Notes: generated by a model not told the origin, from the letters alone. Counted from the stretch's first letter, positions 21,906 to 34,837 are shown. The stretch: DNA of 64,000 nucleotides from Rhynchospora pubera (GCA_028095005.1 CM051460.1:16911501-16975500), one strand, 5' to 3'. Made by a program: numbers and translations.

Positions 21906-24160
21906 GTAAGTCGGTAACCCCTCTCTCTCTCTCTCTCTTTCTCTCACTATTTTGGTACTCTTTTACTAAACCACGCATCATGTCATTGTAAATAACCTTA
22001 TGTAGTGTTGTTCATTGTGGGTCAGATACAATCTATTCATTACACTGGCCAAGAACTTCAGCAAGTATTTTCTGTTATAGGTCTATATCGAAGCTTAGAG
22101 AAGCACTACCTGATCGTGCCAGTTCCAGTAAGTTCCCAGTAATTTCTTTATTGTTTAGTGATTTGGATAGGATTGTTTTTCAGTCTCAATAATCCATGAA
22201 ACATTGGTACATCAATAGTACATTGCGTGAACAAAAAAAAATGGAATTTTCCCAATAAGAAACCCTTGCTCAATCAATAGTACAGATTGATGTTTCTTTT
22301 GTTTCCTCCTTTTCACCCAGCTTTTGATTTTGAAAAATTATTTTCTATGTTTTGTGGTTTTTGTATGGTCTGCACATGTATTCCAATTACAGCTGTCTTC
22401 TTTTTTTTTGTAATTAGGTAGAACCAACAGCTATATATGTGAGGAGCCTTGTACTTGTAAATATTGCATTCTCTACTGGTCAACAATTACCAGTAAATCT
22501 TAATAGAACCATTCAACTGATTCAGCTTCTTAATTGCAGGATGAGAAAGGAAAATAGCAATGCTGCAACTCATAATTAAGATGAAGAGCTGGATGACATT
22601 AAATTTGTTTTCATGTATTTTGGTTCTGCATTAAATCTGTACTGGAAACTATTTGTAATAGGAATTGACTTGTTTTTATTTTGTACTAGAATGAAGAGCA
22701 TGGTGAATAGCAGATGTATTGTGTGTTATGTGACATGTTTTTCATTTATTTCATTTGATGCTGTTATTTGTTTTGCTTTTATGGATGTGTTATGTGACTT
22801 GTCTGTTTTTTTTATATGCGTTTATGTCATAGTGCATGGTATAGGTACCATTGTTATTAGGAGATGTTTTTCTTAGTTTCATTTTGTTGCTATTAAATAG
22901 CCTCTGCATAGTGATTGATGGATTCACACATCTTCCTTTCTGACACATTACGATTTGGTACCAGCGGTACACAAGAAGGAGAAATCATCATACTAACATT
23001 TAACTCTTAGGCCATAGGCCAACTTCATTTAAAGAAAATAAACGTTTACATGAATTTGTATCCAGCCAGCTAGCATAAAGCCACAAAAAAAATTACCCCA
23101 TTGCCATACCAAAAAACAAACTAAAATTCAACTACCCATCATCTGGCATCTCTTCTGGTAAGGCATTCCCTGATCCGTCCCATGAAGCATCAATCAGAAT
23201 CAACCACCCATCATCTGGTATCTCATCTCTACCAAGTAGCAGTACTGACAGCATAAACTCTCAACAAGCCTATGCTATCAATACAACTACCTGGTGGTCT
23301 CGAACAAGGGTTCTCAAAGGGGACCATAGGCTCCAGCTGATAGATGCAAAAAGGAATTGAAAGAGTTACTAAATATATGAAAAAATATCAAATATCACAT
23401 GGAATTGAAAGATTTGTTTGTCAGTTAAGAACTATGACCAATTACTAGTGATAATTCACAATCAAAGAATAAACAAACAATCAACCATAAACTAAACTAA
23501 AATGGTCACAAAAGCTAATACTAAAAAAAGTACGAGGTCAAAATACACCAACAAAAACAATGAAAATCATATTGCACTGGCACAATATTGTACCGGTGCC
23601 ATGTACTCCTCCAATTGCACCGGCACAAATAGCAAAGAAACCAACTTAATTACCCATATCAATTAATCAAATTTTCCCAAATCGTATCATCAAATTCAAT
23701 CCACCAAATATAGAGGAACACTAGGTCAAAGTTCAGAGTAAAGAAGGAAAGATAGACAAAATCAATTACCTTGATCCTCCGATGGTTCAAACGGAAGGCG
23801 ACGGAGCAGTGTACGAAGGATAGACTGTACGAAAAGATGAAGGCTAGATTGTATGACGGAGCAACGTGTGAGATGATGGATACGGTGGAGGAAGAGATGA
23901 CCGTCCGTGCGTGTGCGATACTCTGCGAACGCTAGGGTTTACTTCGCTTGGCCCTGGTGCGTGCGAGAGAGAGAGATACATCGGGTTGAAGAGGAGAGAT
24001 CGAGTGTGTTTAGGGTTGAGAGAGATCGATTTAGTATTAGGGTTCATCATCTGCGAAAGAGCTAGATGTAGAGGAGCAATTTGTTTTGGTTTTGGTTTGT
24101 GCGCGAGAGACAAGGTTTCGAGTAAGAGGAGAAGAAGAATAAGAGAAATCGAAAGGTTTA
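21906..24160. other. MULE interior without an assignable gene
   Basis: A CT-microsatellite (about 21918-21940) and two exon-like patches (22081-22131 and 22541-22580, each with splice-like borders) are present. None gives a recognisable protein. The 87-codon frame at 22613-22876 is hydrophobic and T-rich, as expected by chance. From 23790 the minus strand looks like a gene leader, with AAACCCTAG-type and AACCCTAA motifs and CT tracts. Confidence 0.4.
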
Positions 24161-25348
24161 GGCCCTGATCGGAATGATTTTTGAAAAGAGTTCAATTCAT
24201 TTCAATAGAATAGAGTTCAAAAGAAATGATTTTTAAAGTGAAATTCGGTGATCAGAATAAATAGAAAAAGAATTGAAGGGAATTCAATTTTGTGATCGGA
24301 TACAAATAAAAATAAGAAAGAAATGATTTGATCTCCATAAATTTGTCTATTTTACCCTTCTTATTATCTTTAAAATGAGAACTTGTTTGTTTCAGGAGGA
24401 ATTGTTCGGTACGTTGTGGTACACCCAGCTAATTGTGCACGGAACAAAATACAACACAAATGATCCGAAACTAGTAAATTCAACATGGAACAAACAAAAT
24501 CACTTGGGCACATGCGTATGGAGGGATTGTCTCAGCATAAACCAAACAAAAACACAACACTGGTACCAAAGCCTGGTACCCTTTTAGTACCACCCAGCTA
24601 TTGTGAGCAAGAACTCCTTATAATGATGACATCATTCACTGGACTGAGCCCCTCCTCACAGAAACAATTATTACAATACTTCAATTAAACGTATGTACAG
24701 ACTTGACATTATTAATTGAAAAGTCTTCAAAAAATAAGCCAAAAATTCAACAAGTAATCTTTCAAAATGACCTAGCTTTATACTTCTTCAAGTCTTTGTA
24801 GGAAAAATACCTTACGGAATGATTTTGCTAATCCAAGTCCTTTATCGAATATATTTGTGAATGATTTTGTTGTCCTTTACCAGAAATACCATTACAAAGA
24901 CAAAGGTAAATGAATCAATAGAAAAAATTGTTCGATAATCTTCATATCAATAAATACGGGTAAAAAATTTGATTAACCAATAGATAAAAGACAAAGGTAA
25001 AGAAAAAGGAGACCTTACGGAATGAAGAAGGGAGGTTTGTCGTGCTTTGCTTGCCTACAAAATAAATTGACCGTGCAGAGAGGACAGCCGCAGTAGATGG
25101 GTTTTTATCGCAAGAGAGAAGCAGGAAAGAGGACAGAAGAGTCTAAAATTTTCGCGCCGCTTTTCACCCAGCGAAATCCTCAGAAATTCCTTGCTTTTTC
25201 ACACGATTTCGACAGCCCTATTTTTTCTTCCCAAATCGCACAAAATCGTCGGAAATCGCGGCCCTCTATCCATTCCGATCAGAAAAGATATATTTCCCGT
25301 CAATTCCGATTGACGTTGGCGCTGTATTTGATCATTCCGATCAGGCCC
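24161..25348. mobile_element. PIF/Harbinger-like element nested in the MULE (1188 bp)
   Basis: Ends GGCCCTGATCGGAATGAT and ATCATTCCGATCAGGCCC are inverted with one mismatch pair, flanked by TTA (24158-24160 and 25349-25351). The interior has short frames (24375-24688, 25097-25438) but no DDE transposase or Myb-like domain, so it is non-autonomous. It lies inside the right part of the 4.5-kb MULE. Confidence 0.75.
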
Positions 25349-25638
25349 TTAGTTGACTGGGTTCGTTATTCGATCCTGGTTGCATATGGGTTAAAATCGA
25401 ATGGGTTGGTCCAAGGGTATAATGGTCAGCAAAAATAATTTTTATTATTTAAATGTCATTTATATTGTAAAAAAGGCCAGAAGGGTAAATACATAAACAA
25501 TTTGAAATTTAGAGGGGTAAAATCAGAAGTTTTGATTTTTGGAGGATAAATCCTGTATTTTTCTAGTTTTGAGGGGTGTAGAAAAAATTTTCCCTTATAA
25601 ATATTAATAATAAAAACCATCTTGTGCCTATTCTCTTA

Positions 25639-25806
25639 GGGGGTGTTTGGATGGGGTTGGAATAAAAGGGAATTGCAAATTTCCGGAATTTCATATGCCA
25701 AATTTATTATAAACAATCCAAACTCTTTACAAAGTTACACACTTTCCAATAAATTTATGCCTAAAATTACAAATTCCCCAAATTCCTACAACATCCAAAC
25801 GGCCCC
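25639..25806. mobile_element. MITE, GTTTGGAT family, upstream of the MAP65-like gene (168 bp)
   Basis: GGGGGTGTTTGGAT and ATCCAAACGGCCCC are the ends, with TTA on both sides (25636-25638 and 25807-25809). The interior has TTATAAACAATCCAAACTC and ACAAAGTTACACACTTTCC. It lies about 420 bp upstream of the MAP65-like start codon. Confidence 0.88.
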
Positions 25807-26229
25807 TTAAGAAGATCGACCCATGATTAAAATTCGTATATCAAACTTCGAAGTGTAAAACTGTACTCTGTACGCGCTTACCCGCATTATACATGTTACA
25901 TTATTTTTAATGGGTTATTTTTGCGAGTTGAGACAGCTGTACCTGTTTTGGTCGGACAAATCCAGATATGACCGTGACCCGTTATTATAATTCGCTACAC
26001 GAACTCGCACAACAAATTCTCTCAACCTTCTTCCGACAGCGCCGCTTGTGTGTTTTAATTTTTAAAATTTCATATCCAGACCCCAAAAGGGAAATAAGCG
26101 ATTTATTCGGGATTATTTCCGCTTATACCTCTTCGGTTCTTGCTTTGGCGCTGCTGTGTTTCGAATTCTCTCTCTTTTCAGAAATAAAGAACTAGACACC
26201 ACTATAGAAAAGAAAGGTGTGAAAACGAA

Positions 26230-29200
26230 ATGAGCCAAGTTAGGGTTTTCGAACCAATGTCTCCTTCTCTCCTTTCTCCGCCTAGAGCAAAGGCGACTTC
26301 TTGCGGCTCTCTCCTCCAAGAACTACAGGTTTAATTCCTCTTTCTTTGTCTGAGATGCTTGATTTTTGAGAAATTATCTTGGGTTTTGTGCGAATTTACC
26401 GATTTTCAGTGCTTGAAGTTGAAGTTGGTAATTTCGAGTGTTATAAATAAGTGGGTGTTGAGATCGCATGCCATTTTGTTGGTTCTTGAAACATTTTACT
26501 TTATACTTGTCCAGTTTTTCCCTCTAGTCGTGTCTAATTTGTTGGCTTAGTTTTCTCAAATTTCATATATAAGTAAAAATTACACTCTGACTGGGATTAC
26601 TCTGTGTTGTTTCTTGTTGAATTTTACTCCTGTCACCTCTCTCATTGTCGCTGGTTTAGACAAATTTGTGCAAATTCTTGAAGCAAGAAGCTTCACAAAT
26701 AGTTTGCACTATCTAACCCCTATTGTACCTTAGAATTGCAAGCACTCTTTTGTTATTATAGTCTTTGTTATGAACTTCATTTACTAATTTTAGAAATTTT
26801 AATAAATGTGACCAGGATTTGTGGGATGAAATTGGAGAGACAGATGCCGAAAGAGACAGGATGATACTACAGCTTGAACAAGAATGCCTGAATGTCTATC
26901 GGAAGAAGGTAGATAATGCAAGAAAAAACAAGGCAGATCTACATCAAGCCTTGGCTAGTGGCAAGGCTGAAATATCTCACCTGATGTCGGCTCTAGGTGA
27001 ATGCGAGTCCATTGGTCAGGTTTGAAACATATCTCTGAACTATTCTAATAAATATGTGGGTTCTCTTATTTCATGATAGTTTTGATTGGATGTGGTATCA
27101 GCCTCCATTGGCTGGTTGGAATTTACATTCTATAAATTGGACAGTTGAATTGGTTTTTGCAGTGTTTAATTGAGGTTCTTGATCTTTAACACACTGGTTT
27201 ATTTAATGAAAACAGTATTGAGTATTGACAGAGGCATTATTTATACCTCAGGTTCAGTACCGAGATAAAAAATAATACCTTCATTTTTGCATTACTTGAT
27301 TTGGAAACATGTTGATTATTTCACTAATGGTAAAAGTAATGAGTTTTTTTTTGTCTTTATTATTTCAGTTGGAGAACAAGAGGGGTACTCTTAAGGAGCA
27401 AGTGGCCATGATAAAGCCTCTGTTGGATGCTCTGAGAAACAAGAAAGAAGAAAGAATCAAAGAGCTTATGTTGCTTCAGTCCCAAATTACTCTCTTAAGT
27501 ACAGAGATGGCTGGAAATGTTCATCCCACTAGACCAACACAAGTAGATGAACATGATTTGTCTGTGAAGAAACTAAGTGAGCTGAGCTCTCAGTTGGAGA
27601 TGTTGCAAAAAGAAAAAGTTGTTTACTTAACCATTAAATCTTTTTTTCCCCCCCTCCCTGGCAGATTACCTTGCTTGTGCTTATATTGGTTTTAATTTCA
27701 GGATATAAGATTGCGAAAGGTGAATGAATATGTTGCATCAATCCATGAATTGACGAATGTGATGTCGCTTGATCTAAGCAAGACTCTTTCAGAAATCCAT
27801 CCTGGCTTTAATGATGGTAGGAAGTCTATTTCAAGGAGTATCAGTAATGACACACTTACTCGGCTCGAAGCCACTGTCAATGCCTTGAAGCAAGAAAAGA
27901 AAGAGAGGCTTCAGAAGGTATATTTGTTTTTAATCAAGCAGCGAGGTAGTTTTTTATTGGTTCTTCCTATCTTAAGAGGAAGTGTGGTTCATTTAATTTG
28001 ATTGTCTGGAGCTGTTGGAAGCAAAATTTTAGTGGGGCCCTTTCTTTTAACTTAAAACATTATTTATCTACTGTTAACTAGTTCGTTGTTCAATGCTGTG
28101 CAGTAACAAAGCAGTAACAAATGTCATCATTTTCATTTTTCTTTGGTGTGAATTTTGTGGGATAAAGGTTTATGGCCCTATCAAGTAGATGCCTTCTTGT
28201 TAAATATAATGGCTTGAAGTTTGCATGATATTATATTTATGCAGCTCCAAGGACATGGAAGTGCACTCGTTGAGCTATGGAACATCATAGATATGCCATC
28301 TGATGAGCGAAGCAAGTTTGAGCACATCACTCGCTTGATTTCAGTGTCACCTGATGCTGTTTTTGGTCAAGGACGGCTAGGATCTGCAGTCATTGATGAA
28401 GTAAATTTATCCTTTTGTTGACAAACATATCAGTTAAATTTGTAGTCTGTGTGCTTTAGAATTTAATATAGCTGTAATACCTTGTATTTGATAGGCTCGG
28501 GAAGAGGTCGAGCGATTGAATTTGCTGAAGGCAAGTAAGATGAAGGAGCTTGTATTGAAGAAGCAAGATGAGCTTGAAGAAATCTACAGAGAAGTTCACA
28601 TGGATATCGAAAGTGAAGCTGAGCGCCAGATACTTATGGATCTCATTGATTCTGGTTTTTATTCATAATCTGCTAAATTTTATTATAAACTTTTTGTTAT
28701 TTTCACTAAAAAACTGCTGCACAATTGTGTAGCGACTTTTATTCTGTTTATTCATTATTCATTGCTTTTTAATTGTCCTGTAGGTACTGTTGATCTATCT
28801 GATCTACTGGCTGGAATGGATGGTCGAATTGTAAAGGCGAAAGAACAAGCTATAAGTAGGAAAGATATTCTAGAAAAAGTAGAGAAATGGAAATTTGCTT
28901 CAGAGGAAGAAAGCTGGCTTGATGAATATGAAAGGGTATTCCTTTTTTACCCTCAATTTTTGTTAAATTCAGTTGCGGACCTTGGTTTTTGTCAAGTCAA
29001 TATGCACACACTAAAAAACAAGAAAGAGAGCGAGAACTCAGACATGATATTTTGTGAATCCATCTTTGCAGGATCAAAGTCGTTACAGTGCTGGCCGAGG
29101 TGTCCACAAGAACATGAAGCGTGCCGAGAAGGCTAGGATACTGGTCAACAAATTACCAGGTGCCTTTTTTATATTTTGCACCTGCATAACATTAAAAATT

Positions 29201-29989
29201 TAAAATGCAACATATGATTGTACTCAGTTTTAATTATGTTGTTTATGATGTAATAATGCAGTTCTGGTAGAGACTTTAATGTCCAAAATCAAAGCCTGGG
29301 AGAAGGAGAAGGGAATTCCATTTGAGTATGACAAGGTAATATAATATATATCATATACTTTTCAATATTTAGATAATTAATTGTTGAGTCATATTGACTA
29401 TGATGTATGGTTTGCTTCTTACTAGGTAAAATTGCTTGATACGCTTGAAGAGTACATAAGATTTAGAATGCAGAAAGATGAAGAGAAGAAACGCTCAAGG
29501 GTTGGTCTTCTTTGTTTCTTACATTCCTTTGGGCTTGTTTATTTAACCATTAATTATTATTTTCTGAAGGTTGAAAGTTCCTTTGATAAAGATTGAAATA
29601 TTATTTAGTTGGTCCTGTGTGTTAATCAGCCTTCTTACTAGGAGAAGATTTTTGTAAATCAAGAATATGGTAGATTAATTTGAAATACCTTATTTCCATT
29701 GCAGGAGCAGAAGAAGCTCCAAGAGCAATTAATGGCTGAGAAGGAGACAATGTTTGGTGCAAAGCCAAGCCCGTTGCGTCAGTTTCCAGTGAAGAAGCCT
29801 CTGGGGCAAAGCTCCAACGTCAATGTGGTTACTGGGACCCCTGCAAGTCGTCGCATCTCGACTTCTAGGCATGGTGGTGCCTCTTCTGGTAAAGGGAGAA
29901 AGGAGCTTGGTGGAAAAGCAGCTAATGCAGCCATACCACTCAACTTTGTTTCTCTTCCCAAGGATAATTACAGCAATCAATCTCCTTGA
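26230..29989 (+). CDS. MAP65-5-like microtubule-associated protein, eleven exons
   Basis: MAP65/PRC1/Ase1 proteins dimerise through coiled coil and cross-link antiparallel microtubules in cortical arrays and the phragmoplast. Exons are 26230-26328, 26816-27019, 27369-27617, 27702-27917, 28245-28400, 28495-28654, 28784-28935, 29072-29159, 29262-29335, 29426-29500 and 29705-29989, all GT-AG and in frame, giving 585 residues. Family landmarks are LWDEIGETDAERDRMILQLE near the N-terminus, the microtubule-binding block RKDILEKVEKW then EEESWLDEYERDQSRYSAGR and KRAEKARILVNKLP, and EQKKLQEQL before a basic Ser-rich tail. The ending AAIPLNFVSLPKDN most resembles Arabidopsis MAP65-5. A second in-frame Met at 26257 (MSPSL) aligns with the Arabidopsis start and could be used instead. 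Confidence 0.94.
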
Positions 29990-30926
29990 GGTTTGTGTAG
30001 GTAGCCTTTACTGTCGCTTGGCACAACCTTTGTGCCTTTAACTTATAGGAATGCTAAGAGTTGATGTTACTTTGTTGAATTTCGGTTTGCTTTTTTTTTT
30101 GTATGCATATATGTGGAGCTTATTTTAGTTGGTACATGTTGCTGATCATGTTTAAATGTAGCACCAGAAATGAATGATATGCTGATGTGCTTTGCTGTTT
30201 GACACCTGGGTTTAGGATTCAAATAGATAAACTGTGTTTGGAAGTGCCATGTGAACAAGATGAATAAGCAGTTCAGCAGTTCCCTTGTTCCACCAAAATG
30301 GTAGAACAAGAACAAGGAACTGAATAAGCAATTTGGCTTGTTCCGATTCTGTTTGGTTCATGTGAATTGTGAATGTTCATGAATAACACTAATTGTGGGT
30401 GTATCAAACACAGCAATGCAAACTTATGATCAATTCTTTACTTGTTTCTCCTTCTCAGTTTGACACTTCGACATAAAAGACCTGAATTCACTTTAGCAGT
30501 TAAAACCTAGTTCCAAACTTCCAATTATACAGATTAAGAGATATAGTTGTCAGACTTTCAATGATTCAAGTTACAAGATTTCAACAACCAGGAAATCGTG
30601 ACATTAATTTTGCAACTCTTTTTCAAGTAGTCTGTGTTATACAATTTCTATTATCATGGAAAACTTAGTCTTTGCTTCATAGAACAACATTTTTCATTAG
30701 GTTATAGGACAACATTTTACAAAAACTTACAAATTATCGTCCAAATTAATACATACCTTTTTTTTTTTCTTTTTGTTCATATTGGAAGGAATTACATGAA
30801 ACACAAGGAAAATATGTGGCCGTGTTGTATTAACGATTGAAGAACAAATAACCAATGTCTTAATCAGTTCAAGGCCCAAGTTGGTTTTCAATTGTTAACG
30901 GAGAAATGCCAAAATGTAATTCACTT
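29990..30926. other. Downstream region of the MAP65-like gene, gene-free
   Basis: The first 200 bp is probably the 3' untranslated region. No further gene or complete transposon is seen. 30270-30340 has a short inverted motif around TTCCTTGTTC and GAACAAGGAA. Confidence 0.4.
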
Positions 30927-30934
30927 CATGTACA

Positions 30935-31203
30935 TAGGGTTGAAAACGAGAGTCGTTTTAATCGTTTTTCGTTTCGTTTCGTCAGGAGGAAACGATTAAC
31001 GAAACAACGAAACGATTTTCTTTGGTTGGATGAAACGGTTAACGAAACAATGAAACAGTTTCGTCCATGTATAAATCACGAAAATTTTGTCAATTTCGAT
31101 CGTTTTGTCTGGACGAAACGATCAACGAAATAAAAAATTTGTTTCGTCGCATAGGACGAAACGATCGACGCAACAGCTCATTTGCAATCATTTTGCAGCC
31201 CTA
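30935..31203. mobile_element. hAT-like MITE with AACGATTAACGAAAC repeats (269 bp)
   Basis: Ends TAGGGTTGAAAACGA and TCATTTTGCAGCCCTA are imperfect inverted repeats. The flanking 8-mers CATGTACA (30927-30934) and CATGTACC (31204-31211) agree at 7 of 8 bases. The interior is built from GTTTCGT/ACGAAAC variants. Non-coding, although it is open in several frames. Confidence 0.75.
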
Positions 31204-31211
31204 CATGTACC

Positions 31212-32425
31212 TGTCGATAAATATTCACGAGTCTCTTTTCCTATTCCCGTGGCGCTCTTAAAAATTCCTTATGATTTCAGAATTCTCTAAAACTGGAACC
31301 TCTAACAAAGCAAGCATATTTAGATGCTACACAAATGGGAGTTGGGACTAAAAGGTATCATGACATGTCAATTTTATTTTCATGCTTGGAATATAGCCGG
31401 CCGAGAAAAGCATAGGAGAACCCATGCCGACCTTAGTTGTTCCTCCACTAAACTTTGTTTCTATGCCTAATTGTTCACTTGCTTTGCGGGATCTGAGGCC
31501 TTAAAAGAGAAACAAATAAGTTCTAAACAGTGACTGATACGAAATCCACACTACTTGCTGGTCTTCGATTTGTAATTATCTAGTTATTTCGTTTCTTTCT
31601 TAATATATGCATGGTTGAGTTGTCAACTTTTTTGTAATAAATAATTTACCAACTTGTAACGTAGTATTATTTTATAGACAATGCTAGTAGACCATGGGTC
31701 GTATAAATGAACCCAAATAAACAACTACGTACAATTGACAAGATTATTTACTTTCCCCTTTTTGTTAGGATACTTTTATGTGGAATCACGTTTCTCACAT
31801 CCCACCTATATATATGGGGACAGAGATGCCCAATTAACGTAAGATTCTTTAGTGTAATCTTATTTCCGGCGAATAAAGCAGCATGAATCTTTATTTTTGT
31901 TCCCATGTTCCACTTATCAAGTTTCAATTTATATTTTACTGAAAATTTAGATATATAGTCCACAGTTTCTAACTTCTTTTCTGAACAACTGTCAAATAAT
32001 CTTTAGTTTAATAGGCTAAAATATAGATTGGAATAGAAATGCACTAACAATTTTTTTAGTGGAATGTAATATCAAAAGCTAACAATAAACTTATATATAT
32101 TTAAAACAACTAAAGGGTGATACATAATGAGAGCAATAACTCATAAATGGATAGCTCAACAGTATTAACTTTTAAACCTCCAGATCACATCATAAAGCTA
32201 GAGACTATAAATATATAATCGAAAATATTAAAAAGGATAAAGAAGCTAAAAGACAAAAAAGGCCTCTGCTTCTTTTCTCCCAGCCAATAAAATTCCTTCC
32301 TTGCTCTGTTTTGGATGTGCTCTCTGTTTCCCACGTCTCCTTTCCATGCAACATATACAACTATATAATATACTTTAAAATTGTACATATACACTTATGT
32401 ACATATAGCTCTTCTATGTAGGTTC
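31212..32425. other. Gene-free stretch between the MAP65-like and WAT1-like genes
   Basis: AT-rich sequence with no supportable gene. The two flanking genes converge here, so the last few hundred bases probably include the 3' untranslated region of the WAT1-like gene. Confidence 0.4.
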
Positions 32426-34234
32426 TTAGGACTTCATTTGATTATCTTTCATTTGTAGGGAGACAGCGATTACTGTCTGATCAATAGGAGAGGTCATTCT
32501 ATTATTAGCTCTGGCCTTCTCTAACTCAACCTCATCAATATCCACTACCTCAATTATAGCACCGTTTCCTTCAATTGATTTCAAAGCCACCGGTAGATCG
32601 ATCGCTTCGATCTCCTTCTTCTCTTTGTTCTCCTTGTATTTACCCCAGAGCACAGCATACAAGCCTATCACAATCAGTACTGAACCAACAATACTGCATT
32701 CAAAATAAACCATGTTTAGACAAACTACTTTAAATTTTTAGTTCAAAGCTGAGATGATTTAATTATCTTGCATCAAATTAAAATCATTACCCTCCGAGGT
32801 ATATCTTTTCTGAAAGAATGAAAGAACCCATGATGGCAACTATAATCATCATCAGAGGACAGAAAGCAGATGCGAAGACTGGACCCTTGATTTGTAGAAC
32901 TAACCCTTGCACATAGTAGGCAATGCTAGATGTCACTATACCCTGTACATGCAATTATGCAAATTTAGATAACAAAATGTTCGGTACGTAATTACTTCTA
33001 ATGTTTACTAGTTATGTATTGTTTTCCTTTATTTTGTGGGTAGATACTAACAGCATAAGCAGCAGCAAAGAGGTTCATGTCCCAACCAATGCTCCATACG
33101 GATGTTTTGTGCTCCATCACAAATGTCACTACAATTGCTTGAAGGGTTCCCACAAAACAAATGAGGGTAGTGAGAGACAGAGGTGCATCATATCTCTTGA
33201 TAGTTACAGCCTACACAGATAGCATGACATATACAAATATTATTATCTTGCATTTCCATCCTATAATGCAATAATCATAGATAGAGAAAGTAAATGTACT
33301 TGGAGGATGAAGAGAGAAGCCCAAGCAAGAGTGGCAATAATGAGGAAAATGGAACCCTTGAACCAGTCCTGGTCAGTTGGAACGGAAGACGTGTCGGCTG
33401 CTGTTTGGTGACCGTGTATGTATTTGGTCCATATCATCTCTATAATTGGTCCTTTATATAAGGTCATAAACATGGCGCCAGCAACTGTCACCAGTGTACC
33501 GACCATCTTAGCTTGGCATCTTAGCTTCTTCAGATGCAGCTTCTCCATTCTGTTTGTTCAGTTTTTATTCATTCTTTAGTACTGTTAATTGTAAAATCAT
33601 GACTTGCGAATGTGTAAACTTTGTATTGAATTTTGAATATTTAATGTGTTATAAACCTGAAAATCACAGCCATAACAAAAGTCATGGCAGGCAACATGTT
33701 GCTCATAGCACAAGAAAAGGTTGGTGAAGTGAACTTCAGGCCAGCATAATAGAAGTTTTGATCAATCACCGGTCTGTTAAGTTAATCGACAAGTCAGATT
33801 GATGATAATTTAAATGCATATATACTGTAAATAGCTATATCGTGAAAAGAAAAAAAAAATACAAACCCGAGAAGAGCAAGCACGAAGATTTGCACAAAGA
33901 CCCAAAATGTCATCTTTGGTCGAACTTTCCTGTATAATTTGATGAACATAAATTATTCCTCTTCCATAGAAAAGGAGAAAACTGTATTTACTTCATAAGT
34001 TATACTACTTTGCACTACAACCAACACTCACCTTTCAAGAATTAGTGCAAAAGGGGCAATAGACAGAGTAGCAAATGCGTGTCTGTATACAACAAGGACA
34101 TAATGACTCATTCCATGATTTAGGGAAACCTTTGTTATTATGTTCATGCCAGCATAACCAAACTGGAGAGATATCATGGCCACATAGGGCTTACATCTCC
34201 GGAGAAAATTGGCACAGCAGCTTTGTCCTTCCAT
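32426..34234 (-). CDS. WAT1-related (UMAMIT-type) EamA transporter, seven exons
   Basis: UMAMIT/WAT1-like proteins have ten membrane helices in two EamA repeats and move amino acids or auxin across plasma or vacuolar membranes. Exons are 34032-34234, 33867-33929, 33657-33773, 33300-33549, 33052-33210, 32791-32942 and 32426-32693, in frame with GT-AG introns, giving 403 residues. Diagnostic segments are ISLQFGYAGMNIITKVSLNH in helix 1, VYRHAFATLSIAPFALILER, the DQNFYYAGLKFTSPTFSCAM loop-helix, GAMFMTLYKGP, and GIVTSSIAYYVQGLVLQIKG with LYAVLWGKYKE near the end. A charged cytosolic tail of about 65 residues follows. The start is the first ATG (MEGQ); the longer upstream frame begins only with TTG. 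Substrate unknown. Confidence 0.94.
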
Positions 34235-34370
34235 TTCAAAAAAAGTGAAAAATGGAGGAGCTGGTTGTTTACGAGTTGAAAGTTGATTGGAGTAAAGAGG
34301 AGGGAGAGCAGAGGAAGAACTCAAGGCTAGTGTGTTCTCTCCTGAGAAGATATGGTTCTATCGGCCTTGT

Positions 34371-34378
34371 ATTTATAA
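34371..34378 (-). promoter_or_regulatory. TATA box of the WAT1-like gene
   Basis: On the minus strand TTATAAAT lies about 140 bp upstream of the ATG at 34234, with a purine-rich leader between. Plausible core promoter. Confidence 0.5.
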
Positions 34379-34524
34379 GCAGATTTTCTGTTTCATATTA
34401 TTATTTTTTTTATCATTTTTTTTTATTGCATAAGCAAACGCCTATTCCTCAAATGTTGGTGGTGGAGCTAGTGGCCCACAAGTGGGAGTGTTTGCACATT
34501 CCCTGACTCTCACTGTCTCACGGG

Positions 34525-34829
34525 TAGACGTATCAAATGTTTATATCGGAAGTGGAGATAGCCATTTCCATTTCTGTTTTGTTTCGGTAACAGAACAAAT
34601 TCCGTTCTGTTTCGTCAAACGTAACAAAAATTTGTTCCATTTAACGTTCCGTTTCTATTTTTTATTGATTTCATTCCTATTTCTGTATTCCGTTTCATTT
34701 ACGTTAACAAATTTCAATTCCGTTTCCGTTCCGTTTCTGAAAACGAAACTCATTTCATCTTTCATTTAATATTCCGTTTCAACGGAACATAAACGGAAAC
34801 GTTAAAACGTTTCAGTATTGACAGGTCTA
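34525..34829. mobile_element. hAT-like MITE with GTTCCGTTTC repeats (305 bp)
   Basis: Ends TAGACGTATCAA and TTGACAGGTCTA are imperfect inverted repeats. The flanking 8-mers CTCACGGG (34517-34524) and CTCACAGG (34830-34837) agree at 7 of 8. The interior repeats TTCCGTTTC and ACGGAAAC variants, analogous in style to the element at 30935 but with a different motif. Confidence 0.75.
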
Positions 34830-34837
34830 CTCACAGG

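Larger units (their letters stand above)
21081..25594. mobile_element. Pack-MULE-like element, 4514 bp, with 9-bp target duplication
   Basis: Inverted terminal repeats of about 120 bp start GGGAAAATTTTTT and share CTCAAAACTAGA, AAATACA, TTTTGCCCCTCT / TTTTACCCCTCT blocks. The perfect 9-bp duplication TTATAAATA lies at 21072-21080 and 25595-25603. No transposase domain is found, but the interior holds an RPT4-like exon fragment (21806-21905), a candidate captured 5' leader in reverse orientation (about 23790-24160, with three AACCCTA-type motifs on the minus strand) and two smaller nested elements. The structure fits a gene-capturing non-autonomous MULE. Confidence 0.88.

Noticed and set aside
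22613..22876. 87-codon hydrophobic frame inside the MULE
   Set aside because: T-rich sequence gives hydrophobic codons by chance; no family or splice context supports it.
25097..25438. 113-codon frame inside the nested PIF-like element
   Set aside because: It runs across element sequence and the element's right end, with no domain.
30906..31290. Overlapping basic frames with repeated RRN/ETINE motifs
   Set aside because: They are translations of the hAT-like MITE's own repeats and cross its borders.
34235..34324. N-terminal extension of the WAT1-like protein
   Set aside because: The upstream frame begins at TTG and family members begin close to the MEGQ position.
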